This document shows positions 1 to 9,718 of a DNA stretch of 31,973 nucleotides, one piece after another. Where the stretch lies: NCBI GenBank assembly GCA_000969725.1, contig JXSR01S033119.1; one strand, written 5' to 3'. Origin of the DNA: Ophiothrix spiculata. Taxonomy: Eukaryota > Echinodermata > Ophiuroidea > Amphilepidida > Ophiotrichidae. The notes under the pieces were generated by a model. That model saw nothing but the letters and a program-made list of their open reading frames with translations, did no database searches and was not told where the DNA came from. The translations under genes and the position numbers were made by a program. Positions within the stretch are counted from its first letter, which is position 1. Each line of letters starts with the position of its first letter.

Positions 1-161
1 ATTTTGTCACATTTCACAATTAAATATACAACACATTAGATATTACTTATTTGGAAATAACATACGGAGAAAATGTGCCTATGTTTATGAACAATTTAAT
101 ATGTTTAAAGTATTCAAATACTGTAAAGCACTTTTCAACTACTTGACTACTATGCCGTTGG

Positions 162-347
162 TTATGCGACCATAACTGAAGACATCGTATACCAACGGCA
201 AGGTTTTAACTCAGAATTAAATTCTTGCGGCATGCTTCCGGCGTCTCTACTGCTCACAGACACTGGCCAGTGACCGCTCAGTCCGGACACCAGCTGGTGT
301 CCAATCGGCGTCCGCTTAATTGACACCGTAAACATATCATAACCTCG
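162..347 (-). CDS. Possible terminal exon or GC-rich 3' segment
   Basis: An open frame on the minus strand runs to a TAA at 162-164 and is preceded by an acceptor-like CCTTGCAG ending at 348. It encodes about 61 residues ending MSSVMVA. The base composition is exon-like. The join to the exon at 394-582 is a problem. Using the CAG at 348 gives the wrong phase. The next AG (344-345) keeps frame but would leave only a 50-nt intron. The segment contains two perfect palindromes (261-272 and 285-302), which are unusual in coding DNA. It may be the last exon of the unidentified minus-strand gene, an alternative 3' end, or an unrelated GC-rich patch. No AATAAA is visible on the minus strand between here and the window edge. 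Confidence 0.25.
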   Translation of the reverse strand, partial: RGYDMFTVSIKRTPIGHQLVSGLSGHWPVSVSSRDAGSMPQEFNSELKPCRWYTMSSVMVA

Positions 348-393
348 CTGCAAGGTTATTCATCATGACACAGACTTTCTGTGGCATACTTAC

Positions 394-582
394 CGTTCTC
401 AGGCAGACTTGTGATTCCGCCGCCAGGCGTCCAGTAACCAATATTCCCTTGTAAACTCGGGGAGCTTGTGAACAGCTTCTTACTGGTTGCTTCAGATAGC
501 GAGTACGCCTTGAATGGCCTCTCTCTGGTCTTATGCGCCATGGTGCTGGGGCCCCAAGTCTTGCTCCCTTGGCCCTTGGGTA
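394..582 (-). CDS. Candidate internal coding exon, unknown protein
   Basis: A 189-nt open segment read on the minus strand. It follows a pyrimidine-rich acceptor ending in TTTTGCAG (583-590) and ends at a textbook donor, GTAAGT, beginning at 393. Both boundaries fall after the first base of a codon, so this is a symmetric 1-1 exon that could be skipped without a frameshift. The peptide is rich in Ser, Thr, Gly and Lys, with stretches such as KTWGPSTMAHKTRERPFKAY and NIGYWTPGGG, and has no membrane segment or zinc-finger pattern. It is clearly more GC-rich than its surroundings, as expected of an exon. The exon candidate at 3513-3641 on the same strand ends in the same phase, so the two can be joined in frame. 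I do not recognise the protein family. Read through the donor, the frame stops 12 codons later, at 356. Confidence 0.55.
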
Positions 583-1895
583 CTGCAAAATAAATGAAAA
601 TGATGTAGACCAAACATAAATTGATTGATACATATAACAAAATATCAAAATGGAACTTTCCAGTTCAAAACATACGTTTTAAGGAGTCTATGCTTCAATT
701 AAGTTGCGAACGAATCTATTTAAGGCAAACTGCTTTTTCTCTTTAATATATTTTCGAAAGGCAAAGTCCATAAATTATAAGCTATATTCTGAACCTTTAG
801 TATAACATTTTTGAAGAACGGGCAAATAAATTTAAAAACTAATACATTTTGAACTCTACATTACTCCATATCTTAAGATCATACTTAATAAACAAATTCG
901 ATTTATTGATATAATTCATATAGTGCATATTTTCTTTTTCTAGAATCTGAACCAAGTTATATCCTTCAGAGCACATTAAAATTTGCAGATCTGTTTGTCA
1001 ATCTCGTATTTCCTTCAAGTTTGCTGAAATGTTTGACAGGAAGTTGATATTATGCAGATACAATATTATGCACAGACACACTTTTGATAAAATAAATATT
1101 CACACAGACTTTTTGCAGACATTTGCTTTTTTCTCCCAATTATTCCTTCTCCTTGAAAAAATTGTGTTTGTGCACTGCCATTCTCAGAATATTTCAACAC
1201 ATTATGTTATGTATATTTCAGTCAATTTCAATCATCTGTTCTATTGTGGTTGTTGTAGTGATATATTTTTGTTTATGTTCCTAATCACGACATTGCCACA
1301 GTGAACAGTTGAAATAATTAATTAGACTTTTTTTATACTTGGAACAAAAACCATGGTTGCTCACAATAGCTGTACATTAAATGTCAAAGTGACATGCAAG
1401 TATTTCCAAAAATGTTTGAAAATTTAGAAGCGTAAAGTAAAATCCGGACAGAAAGTAAAATATCAGCGGCCCCTGTTGTATCTGGCAACTATTAAAATTT
1501 TGTTTGACCATGTTGACAAATAGAAAAGCAAGTAGACTAAATACTCTCAGTCCTTGATGTGGCGCTTTCGTTCTTGCTTTCACGGCTGACATCGAGATCG
1601 CAGTGCATTAGTTGTTATAGTTTGAAGGACTGACCCTTTCAAGTAATTACGCTTAGGTTTTCGTTACATACTTGTTTAGGGTTGGGAAAAGATAACAAAA
1701 TACTTGTTTATGGTATCATATAGACGAAGGATAAATACTCGTTTAGGGTCCATTTTGAAAGTCCATGTATGAGCATGGTGTCCACCTTGCAATGACAGTG
1801 GCCCCCGGTGGGTAAATGGATACTAAGCCAATGAACCAGGATTATATAAGATGATAACACATTAACATCCATGATACACTTTGCTCCTCTTATTT
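583..1895. other. Noncoding stretch, probable intron
   Basis: AT-rich sequence between the two minus-strand exon candidates. Open frames here (for example 1029-1304 plus and 1377-1592 minus) have no splice context and AT-driven composition. I see no inverted-repeat element. Confidence 0.5.
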
Positions 1896-2329
1896 GTGAC
1901 CAGCCATATCTAAAGGTACCTTAAGGTTGGCATAGTAAATTACGAGATACGGGCCATTAAAGCTGAGCATAGTCAAAAATCACGTCCAAGGTCAAATTTC
2001 TAATTTCATAAGAAACGTTACCTTTGAAGTGTATTCTTTCATATTAATAAGGTTCCAACATCAAAAACATAAGACAAATGTTTTAAAAACGAGATAAAAA
2101 TCCTTTCCCCACTCAAGTTTTACCAGTACAGAAACTTGATTTTCTCAGAACTACAGTTTTCTGAATTAGCCCGATGCCTTTTACCAATTTGGATGTAACT
2201 TTGCAACTGAACATCCAATAACCAAAAGCAAGGTGTCATTTTAAAGCTTAAAATATAATCATTCAGGTGAGACCAAAAATCAATTTTCATTTTGCGACCC
2301 TTAAGGTACCTTTCGATATGATGGGTCAC
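1896..2329. mobile_element. 434-bp MITE with 32-bp terminal inverted repeats
   Basis: The left end begins GTGACCAGCCATATC and continues into AAAGGTACCTTAAGG. The right end, read on the other strand, begins GTGACCCATCATATC and continues identically into AAAGGTACCTTAAGG. That is about 28 matches over 32 bases. The interior is AT-rich with no coding capacity; the minus-strand frame at 2120-2329 is just the element's right part. No clear target-site duplication remains (both flanks carry ATTT), so the superfamily is unassigned. It sits in the presumed intron of the minus-strand gene. Confidence 0.75.
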
Positions 2330-2720
2330 ATTTTTGACTTTTTCATCAAGTCAATGAACTCTGGGCTTGATATTTCCCAAGCTCACCTGAGATGAGATAC
2401 AAATCACATTACACCATGTTCCTTTAGTGATAAATTACATTACCCGATGCCATGCTTCAACATGCAACCATCACAGCTAACTCAAGGTTACTCCTGGACA
2501 ATGGCTCCAGCAGCCACAATGTTTCAATCAAAATGTTTATTTAAATCCCCAACTGTTTTCCGGGAATATCAAGTGTTTTTATCCTAATCCTATTTCTCGG
2601 AAAAAATCTTATGAACAAATTACTTTTCTATGGCACTGTCTTGATGGAGTCACACAATGCATGAACCACTGAATCAAAACGAGATATGTTTGGAAACATT
2701 TGGATTTTTTCTGTATTTAA
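2330..2720. other. Noncoding stretch
   Basis: Nothing firm. A 30-codon plus-strand frame starting MLQHATITANSRLLL near 2453 has balanced composition but no supporting splice sites, so I do not call it. Confidence 0.4.
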
Positions 2721-2865
2721 AGGCGGTGTCACACATCACAAAACGTACGAATAACGTACTAATAACGTACACTGGATTTGTCATTGAAATACATGTATTA
2801 TCGATTACCAAACAAGTTCGTTATTAGTACGTTATTCGTACAGTACGGTGATGTGTGACACCGCC
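2721..2865. mobile_element. 145-bp foldback MITE flanked by TTAA
   Basis: Terminal inverted repeats of about 55 bp make nearly the whole element a hairpin. Both ends read GGCGGTGTCACACATCAC, and both arms then carry TACGAATAACGTACTAATAA. A short loop centres near 2795. The element is flanked on both sides by TTAA (2717-2720 and 2866-2869), the target duplication made by piggyBac and Kolobok transposases. It is non-autonomous and noncoding. Confidence 0.8.
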
Positions 2866-3512
2866 TTAAAGTAATAATCATTTGAATCAAAATAAATGAT
2901 AATGATTTTTTAACAAAAAACATTGAACACACTGGACAAGAAAGGACAATATTCTTAGAAAGCCATTTTGAAAGAAATATTTTCTTCAAGCCTCTCTGAT
3001 AGATCAGGAGATGATATTGAGAGATTGTTTGTTACGGCCGATTTAGGATATAATAGAAATTGAACAAAATTACTATCCCTTATTATAAATGTAACCACAA
3101 TTAAAATATTACAGAAAAAAAAGAAGGTACCCACAACTTCACCAGAGCTAACATATTGCATAAATTAACCACCATCTCAAGATACTGAGCTGACAATATG
3201 GATCTGTATCGTTATCAAATTACACAAGGGTCAACAGCTCTCAATACTGAAAAGACTTGAGGCAGTCATCGTATCATGCTGCAGAATTTGGTCAATTTTC
3301 ATCGCAAAAAATAAACAACTTTCATCGCAAAAAATAAAATCTGATGCTCAATCATGCTAAAGGCAACAAGGTTCTTAGCATGTTTATATCCAAAAAAGAC
3401 AGTCCAGATAGTATCATAGTTACAATTGTGACCCTTACAAACAAATGCACGATCCGTGCTTGTTTAGCACATATTGACACGTAATGAGTGCGGAGGCCGG
3501 CTTTTTACTTAC
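2866..3512. other. Noncoding stretch with a small tandem repeat
   Basis: AT-rich presumed intron. Two adjacent copies of a 22-23 bp unit containing TTTCATCGCAAAAAATAAA lie at about 3297-3338. Nothing else is supported. Confidence 0.5.
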
Positions 3513-3641
3513 ATGCTATTACCCTGAGCCCCCTGGGCATTGGACTCTTTGGTGGACTATCGCTATCAGGGCTGAGCGGTGATTTCATATCACTCCTATC
3601 CAGTGAGGGATCTGCGGTTACTGTCAATTTGTGCTGGAAAT
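3513..3641 (-). CDS. Candidate internal coding exon, Ser/Pro-rich, unknown protein
   Basis: A 129-nt minus-strand segment begins after the acceptor TCATTGCAG (3642-3650). It ends either at the donor GTAAGT starting at 3512 (phase 1) or at an earlier GTAATA at 3522 (phase 0). Use of GTAAGT makes a symmetric 1-1 exon of 43 codons, matching the phase-1 acceptor of the exon at 394-582 about 2.9 kb downstream. The peptide has a run of likely phosphorylatable Ser-Pro sites (SPLSPDSDSPPKSPMPRG), typical of an unstructured linker in a cytoplasmic, cytoskeletal or signalling protein. That functional reading is inference. No catalytic or binding motif is visible and I do not recognise the family. The open frame extends upstream through the acceptor into the intron by chance. 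Confidence 0.55.
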
Positions 3642-4059
3642 CTGCAATGACAAGATAAAAAGATGCCTCAAAATTAGCATGTACATCAATTAATCTTTCA
3701 CCTGAACTTACAAATACTATTCTTATCAATCTATTACTCCAGATATTGACATGAATCCAATGAGTTTTCTTGTCATATATTCAAACAGATTTCAAATTAA
3801 GGAGTTTTCTCAGAGATGCAGCTTCTTACGACTGCGGGATAACAATTTTGTAATAAATAGTAAAAATTCAAAATGTTTGCATCCGTTTTGTGCACACAAA
3901 GTTTTAATGCACACTGAATACATGCTTTACCAATGCATTAATCACGCGCCGCGTTGCTGCGTAATATAAACGTGGGGAATTATGCAAATGCAGATGTGCC
4001 ATCAAAGTAATCAAATATTATTGAAAAATGTATTTTTTGTCATTTTTCTTGAAAACTTA
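3642..4059. other. Noncoding stretch
   Basis: Upstream of the exon candidate on the minus strand. The plus-strand frame at 3751-3969 has no splice or family support. No repeat structure seen. Confidence 0.4.
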
Positions 4060-4371
4060 CATGGTGACCCTATTTTTTATTTCAGTATTTTGTAGTGCGC
4101 AAAAACTCTTCAACATAATGTTAAAAATTGTAAAAAATCAATGGAGCATTTACCATTTTACAAGCATAAAATGATCCAACTTTCCCTATACTTTGCTGAA
4201 ATATTTTTGGTAAAACGGGTGGGTTTTTTTGGGGGGGGAAATAGGTACTTTTTTAAATGCCTGTATCTCAAAAATGAGCATGGTGACCTATATTTTTTCA
4301 TTTTAGATTCGTTGTCAGCACAAATAATTCTACAAAATACTAAATTTTTAAGAAAATCAATGGAGATTTTG
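4060..4371 (+). repeat. Degenerate direct repeat, period about 219 bp
   Basis: The blocks 4060-4152 and 4279-4371 share ATGGTGACC near the start and AATCAATGGAG near the end (4136-4146 and 4355-4365), with TTTTT-rich matching sequence between. The constant 219-bp offset indicates an old tandem duplication. A G-run (4220-4239, GGGTTTTTTTGGGGGGGG) lies between the blocks. Confidence 0.5.
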
Positions 4372-6475
4372 CATCTCTGAGAAAACCCCTTAACTAAAAT
4401 ATTGATATTTTCAGTACATATAAAACAAATATTTTATTTTTCGGATATTGAACTGAACTATATTTTTATTAGATAATCTAGAACATCAAAGGCCTCGAGC
4501 AGATCAATGAAATTCTTCACTGATACAAGATACTTTCATAAATTGACATTATACAGCAGCAAGATATCGAGTCATTATTGCTATGCAACTGCAGTATATG
4601 CCCTCAAAATATGGAGCCCATAGATTGAAAATCTTTCTCTCTAAAAAAACAAAATTTTCATCCTGTGTTGACCACTACACAGTGCCTCTCTATGAACACA
4701 AAGATGGATAAGATTCCCAGCGGCTACCTTGACTTATTTTTCAATATCTTATCCAAACAGTTTTACTTGTTTGTATATAAATTGAAATGGTTACATATGG
4801 TGTGTCGTCTACCTTTCATCATTGTCGTATACTAGAGACAAACACAATCATGTTCCATAAGCTTATCATTACATCAAACTAAAATGCAATATTACAAAAC
4901 AACCAAACATGGACTTCACTGACCGACCTTAACACATTTTTGATTGCAATAAAATACTTATATTACAAAGACTAAACATAATAAAAATATTTATCATGTT
5001 TAGACTTTGTGAAATATGGATGTTTTCAGGTTCTTTAAGACAGATTTGCGTATATTATTCCATCTGCTGGCTGCTGTTAATGATATGATGCATTCTTCAC
5101 AACAATAAATCATAAAGTTAATAATGATATATGGTACATCCATATGGTTCATATGATTTTGATATGTATAAAAGGTATAGCACCAGTATACTAATGCTCA
5201 AAGTCATTTTCATTTCAAATCGGGTCGTGTACGCCACTCTTAATGCGTGCGTCAACAGCGTGAGCGTAAAACAATCAAAATCAACAAATCACGCTCTGCA
5301 AATGCGTGCGTTAAATAAGTGCATTAGTACGCAAAAGGCCGTAACAACAAGCATCAGGAAGAAAAAACCCGTAAGCGAGGGAAAAACAACTCTTGAGAGA
5401 AACTACATATCTCTTCTCAGTTTACTTTTATGTCATATATTCATTCTTAGGGTATAACTTATAAGAAGCAAAATCCAAGAAATAGACCTTTAATGAACAA
5501 GGAAAAATGTCTCTGTTGAAGTTACAGTATGAAACCAATTAAACAATTTTGTTTTATAAATTATTCTGAAATTGTACTTTACTTTTCATCCCTATGGTAT
5601 ATATTTCATGTATAATTTATGTATTATACATCTTGTAGTTGCTTGGCCTTTCCAATTGACACCTTTAACTGTGTCATTTACTTCAAAACTTAGGCAGATT
5701 CTGATATGTGCCACGATGAATATTCTCAAAGCTTGAAAAAGAATGATATAATTATAAATAAATACATTATGTAAACGAGTCACAGCAACATAAGTATAAA
5801 TGTCAAATGACATCCAAGAAAACCCTAATCTAAGCAAAAATCAAACCTTCAAGTAGCTATCTTTATTTTCATAAATACTGTTTTTACTAAAAATATTCAC
5901 CTTGCAAAATACTGAAATAGAGTACTAGCTAGATAGCCTATTGCATATCTATCCCCCAATATGAAGCGACTCTTGACTTGGGAATCAACCATTTACATAT
6001 TATGCTCTCATGCAGCGATCAGAATTAGGTTAACAACTAATGCTAAGGATTCGAGTGGGACTGGAATTGTGCAGTAATCGACACCTTTATTCATTTCAGC
6101 CATGTTTTGCCATCTTGCGCTGACAGTTAGGTTACTTTCAATATCTATTTGTCTACTATGCTGGGGTTTGACATGTACGTCACTTAGCCAAAAGCCTGTG
6201 GGTTGAAGGAGGTACTGCACTAAGAACAAATAGGGCTAGATGGAGATTCGCAGTGTTCATTGGCTCAATTACCGACAAATATTTTCTGAGTTTTCTGTTC
6301 AGGATCCATATCTTATAAAATGTTTCACTCTTAATATCAAGTGATCAATAAAAATTGTTATATTTGCAAACAGTTATTTGGATATATACCGCCACAAGAA
6401 ATTGAACCCGACTCTTTATATATCTATGAATGTTGTCATTAATACTCTGACTCTTTATACTAAAAATTGGTTTAA
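4372..6475. other. Noncoding stretch
   Basis: Mostly AT-rich. A less AT-rich patch at 5215-5400 repeats the word AATGCGTGCGT twice (5242 and 5303) with CpG-containing sequence around it. The 108-codon plus-strand frame across it has no recognisable motif or splice context and is probably chance. No inverted-repeat element identified. Confidence 0.4.
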
Positions 6476-6832
6476 AGGTGTAGGGCTCAAATCATATTTT
6501 CATCCCCAGGGCTCAATTTAATACTTCCGGTATTGTATTTTTTGATGTCAAATGAAAGCCCATATTTTTCTGATTCTAAATCCAAAATTTCACCTTCAAA
6601 TTCCATATAGATTTTGAGATACACAAAAAGTTTAATGTTAATTGGTATACCTATTTTCTATTTCTAATGTAATTACGTAACAGCCTCATCCCCAGGGTTG
6701 CATACTTTGTTTTGCCTCTGTAGAGTAACCAAGAAGCAAACTGAGGGCGTATCCTCACAAAATGCATTTCAGAGGTCAATGTCAATTAGTTACAAGCAAA
6801 TTATGAACATATTAATATTGGAATCTACGCCT
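6476..6832 (+). mobile_element. 357-bp TTAA-flanked MITE, copy 1 of a two-copy family
   Basis: Begins AGGTGTAG and ends CTACGCCT, giving short terminal inverted repeats, and is flanked by TTAA at 6472-6475 and 6833-6836. A homologous element lies inverted at 31033-31382. Both contain the recognisable interior words CCCCAGGGTTGCATACTTTG (or its GTGG variant), ACCTATTTTC next to AATTGGTATA, and CATTTCAGAGGTCAA. It is noncoding. The TTAA target and AGG start fit a piggyBac- or Kolobok-mobilised element. Confidence 0.75.
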
Positions 6833-7350
6833 TTAATAGTTCAATCAAAATGGAAAAATCGTTATATCTAAAACTTGATAATTATATAATTTGTAATTCC
6901 TGATTCAAGATATGGCACAGCATGGACACTGAGAAAGGATATTCTGCAAGAGAAAATTAGATTTATGCAAAATGAGAAATTCCAATTAGTGGTGTATCAA
7001 CAATGTTTTGATCAAAACACTTGCAAACATTAATGCCCCTTTAAGAGTTAAGAACAAACGCTCTTGTGATTCATCCCACTATCTCACCCTATATGACATG
7101 ACAGACAACTGTTTTTTCTTACAGTTTATGTACATTTGGCGATGGATCATCCCATTTCCGTTTCCTGACCAACATCAACATGCTCTTGGCCGATAAATAG
7201 GCCAATCACTATGGCAACCACTTAGATGCCCTAAAAACATTCCTACAAGTGTTGCTTAGGTAGTATTCGATTGCCATTCAAAAAAACAATGTATGGTCAG
7301 TTTATCATCATACCTGTGAAATAGTTTATATTCTCTACTATCAAAGAATA
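6833..7350. other. Noncoding stretch
   Basis: No exon, repeat or RNA gene supported. The plus-strand frame at 7008-7196 lacks support. Confidence 0.4.
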
Positions 7351-7931
7351 CAAGCTTTTTCTTAAGCAGACAAGGACCAGGTCCTCAAAATTTCTAGGGA
7401 ACCAGGAGCCACTTCCGAATTGCATACTTGAAAATCTCGATATAGTGCCCCTTTTCACAGTTGCCATTTTGTGCCATATTTTTATATGGTTTAAAAGATA
7501 TGAAATTGATTGCCTGTGTCTTATATATAACGAATGTAACTTTCATGTTAACATCTGATTAGTGATGTAGACCTGTTGGTATTGTGGTAAGAAACACGTT
7601 TATGAGCAAAACATGAGGTGCACTATATCGAGATTTTAAAGTATATTATTTTGGAACATTTTGATTTGGAAATCAAGAATTTATCAATAAAAGAACAATT
7701 TATGTATGATTTTCTTCTGATGAATATGTGTTGTTTTTCAAAAATATCTACATTTCCAATCATTTTCTTTATAAATATGGACTCATACTAGAGACAACAA
7801 ATTGTATACAGCAAGACCCGGGCGCTGTTGTAGGAAAAATACTGCCACTTGGGTTTTTTCTGACCTACTAGGTGCAAAAAGTCAGGAACCATAAGATAAA
7901 AATCGCCTGATGCCTGCTTAATAAAAGCTTG
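7351..7931 (-). mobile_element. 581-bp hAT-like MITE, relative of 26467-27898
   Basis: Ends in inverted repeats: CAAGCTTTTTCTTAAGCAG on the left, and CAAGCTTTTATTAAGCAGG reading inward from the right. Its right end, read inward, matches the left end of the larger element at 26467 (shared AGGCGATTTTTA after the terminal repeat). Its left end matches the right end of that element (shared AAGGACCAGG, AGGGAACC and GGAGCC words). It is therefore an inverted-orientation deletion derivative of the same family. No target-site duplication remains. A separate 215-bp MITE is nested at 7427-7641. Confidence 0.7.
7427..7641. mobile_element. Nested 215-bp mariner-like MITE
   Basis: Terminal inverted repeats of 22 bp match at 20 positions: the left end is CTTGAAAATCTCGATATAGT plus GC or CC, and the right end read inward is CTTTAAAATCTCGATATAGT plus GC. 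Both ends are flanked by TA (7425-7426 and 7642-7643), the Tc1/mariner target. The interior is noncoding. It lies inside the hAT-like MITE 7351-7931, so it inserted later. Confidence 0.75.
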
Positions 7932-8505
7932 AATATTGTTATCTTTTTAACTTCAAATATGACAAAAAAATATTTACGATGCAATGTGCCAAATATTAAA
8001 TTTCAAACAAACCACAAGAAATAACAAAAAGAATAACAAATAATTCAAGACATCACAAAAAATTAACAAATTTGTTGGTTTTCATTATTTCACCCGGCCT
8101 ACAAATTTACTTGTGAAGAAGCATGAAAATTTGCTCTAATATCTAGTTCACGCTCTTAAAATGCTGCTCCTCATTAACACCAGCTTTATGGCTTCTTATT
8201 TGATCCTGATTAATTTGTCAGGCACTGAACAATAAGATGCGAGACAGGAAATTACTATGGACTGGATAAAAGTACCACCATTATGTGATTAAATAGATGG
8301 TAAATTGGTAATATATATCCATACAAGAAATGCAGAATGGATGGAAATTGGCATTCTGTGAGAGTAAATTGCTACAGCAATTAGCATAGTTGAATGATAT
8401 AACTGAACCAGATTGGACATATTATCAATAAAGAAACCAAAAGCTTGAAAGTAAAACATGCAGAAGAATTGGACAAAACTTCCAACACATTATGCCACAC
8501 ATGCC
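7932..8505. other. Noncoding stretch
   Basis: AT-rich sequence. I see no gene, splice-bounded exon or repeat that can be defended. Confidence 0.4.
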
Positions 8506-8922
8506 GCTCTGGCAAAATGAGCGGAAAGTCACAAATTTCATAATTGAGTTTATGGCATATTTTAATTTTCTATAATCTTAGCTTTCAAATGATTTATAAT
8601 ATGTCACACTTTCTTTCTTCATTCTCTACTTAGAGATCAAAATACAAGGCAGTCAACTGAAAATCTGGCAATAAAAATAGCTGTAAATCAATTTTAGAAT
8701 TACGGATTACTTTAGAGTATGACAGCAAATTATATCAATTAACTGTGATTAATTGCACTTCCTGGCATAACTGACCTTCAAAACTCAAGGTACAGGTAAA
8801 CACATATGCATGGATGTATTTCACGTTAAAAAACAAAATTCGAAACTTTTCACCATATTTTCACTTTAGAAGCCATTTATTCAAAATAGTCATTCGAGAC
8901 TTTCCGCTCATTTTGCCAAAGC
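8506..8922 (+). mobile_element. 417-bp MITE with 25-bp terminal inverted repeats, copy 1
   Basis: The left end GCTCTGGCAAAATGAGCGGA and the right end read inward, GCTTTGGCAAAATGAGCGGA, differ at one base in 20, and both continue AAGTC. A diverged direct-orientation copy lies at 28614-29009. The two share interior blocks such as TTAGAGATCAAAATACAA and AACTTTAGAAGCCATTTA-type sequence. It is noncoding. No clear target duplication. The superfamily is uncertain; the sequence just outside the second copy (CAGGGGTGCTC) hints at hAT-type ends. Confidence 0.75.
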
Positions 8923-9246
8923 AACCCACATTTGTTTCACCGTTTCATGAGCTGTTTGATCTAAATGGAAAATCGCTATACATAAACCAGTCATTATTAT
9001 TATTTTATCCTGCAATGTGTCTGACAAATTCACTATCCTCAATGTATACTAAGTATATCACCAAAATTACATCCTTTAATCTTTTCACATATGGTCTTGG
9101 TGGATTGCTAAAGTGTATTTGTATGCAATGTACCTCTTTCTTGATACTTTGTTATTTATGCACACAATGTTCTCTTGTCGTTCTCACATCTGCCTCAAAT
9201 ACATATTAGCTATAGCAACAACAGGGTGGTATGTAGCATCTTACAA
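8923..9246. other. Noncoding stretch
   Basis: Overlaps two plus-strand chance frames. Nothing supported. Confidence 0.35.
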
Positions 9247-9718
9247 GCCCGGGGAGTCGCTCAAAGAAAAAGTGGTACACATGCTCGTCAGAAAAGACGT
9301 CTGTTGAAAAATGGTCGGAATTTGGCCCATTGGTGTCATCGACGTCTTTAGAAAAAGGGGTGCCTTTTCAGGGTAACTTTCGACGTTAAGGGTCATTTTT
9401 TTTTTCTTTGATATCTTTGACTTTAGGGTAACTTTTTCGCCAGATATTTTTAAATTCTGAGAAATACAACAAAAAAGACTTCATATGTATTATTTTCATG
9501 TTGTTGTTTTTTATGGCAGAGGGTCAATTTCAGTGTGTTACGCCATTAAGGGGTCAAAATTCCATTATGCCATCACAACATTTAGCGGTATAATTTTGAA
9601 TATTTTACGCCATTGCGGGTTTGAATTTGCTGTACATGATTAGGACATTTAGGGTCCGATTTTGAGGTGCTTTGACGAGTATGCATACCATTTTTTTTCT
9701 TCGAGCCCTCCTACCCCC
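9247..9718. mobile_element. 472-bp foldback element with internal degenerate repeats
   Basis: The arms at about 9247-9290 and 9673-9718 are inverted copies, sharing GCTC followed by AAGAAAAA, TGGTA and ATGCTCGTCA or ATACTCGTCA. The interior contains degenerate direct repeats: GGGTAACTTT twice (9371 and 9426), TTACGCCATT twice, and several GGGTCAA-type words. A small inner hairpin pairs AAAGACGTC near 9293 with GACGTCTTT near 9341. It is noncoding and the superfamily is not identified. Confidence 0.6.

Noticed and set aside
1029..1304. 91-codon plus-strand frame
   Set aside because: Phe/His/Ile-rich translation of AT-rich intron-like DNA, with no homology or splice evidence.
5131..5457. 108-codon plus-strand frame
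   Set aside because: Longest gap-free frame except for 8814-9209, but with no motif, no splice sites and AT-driven composition.
8814..9209. 131-codon plus-strand frame
   Set aside because: Its first third is MITE sequence (8506-8922) and the remainder is hydrophobic AT-rich translation without motif support.
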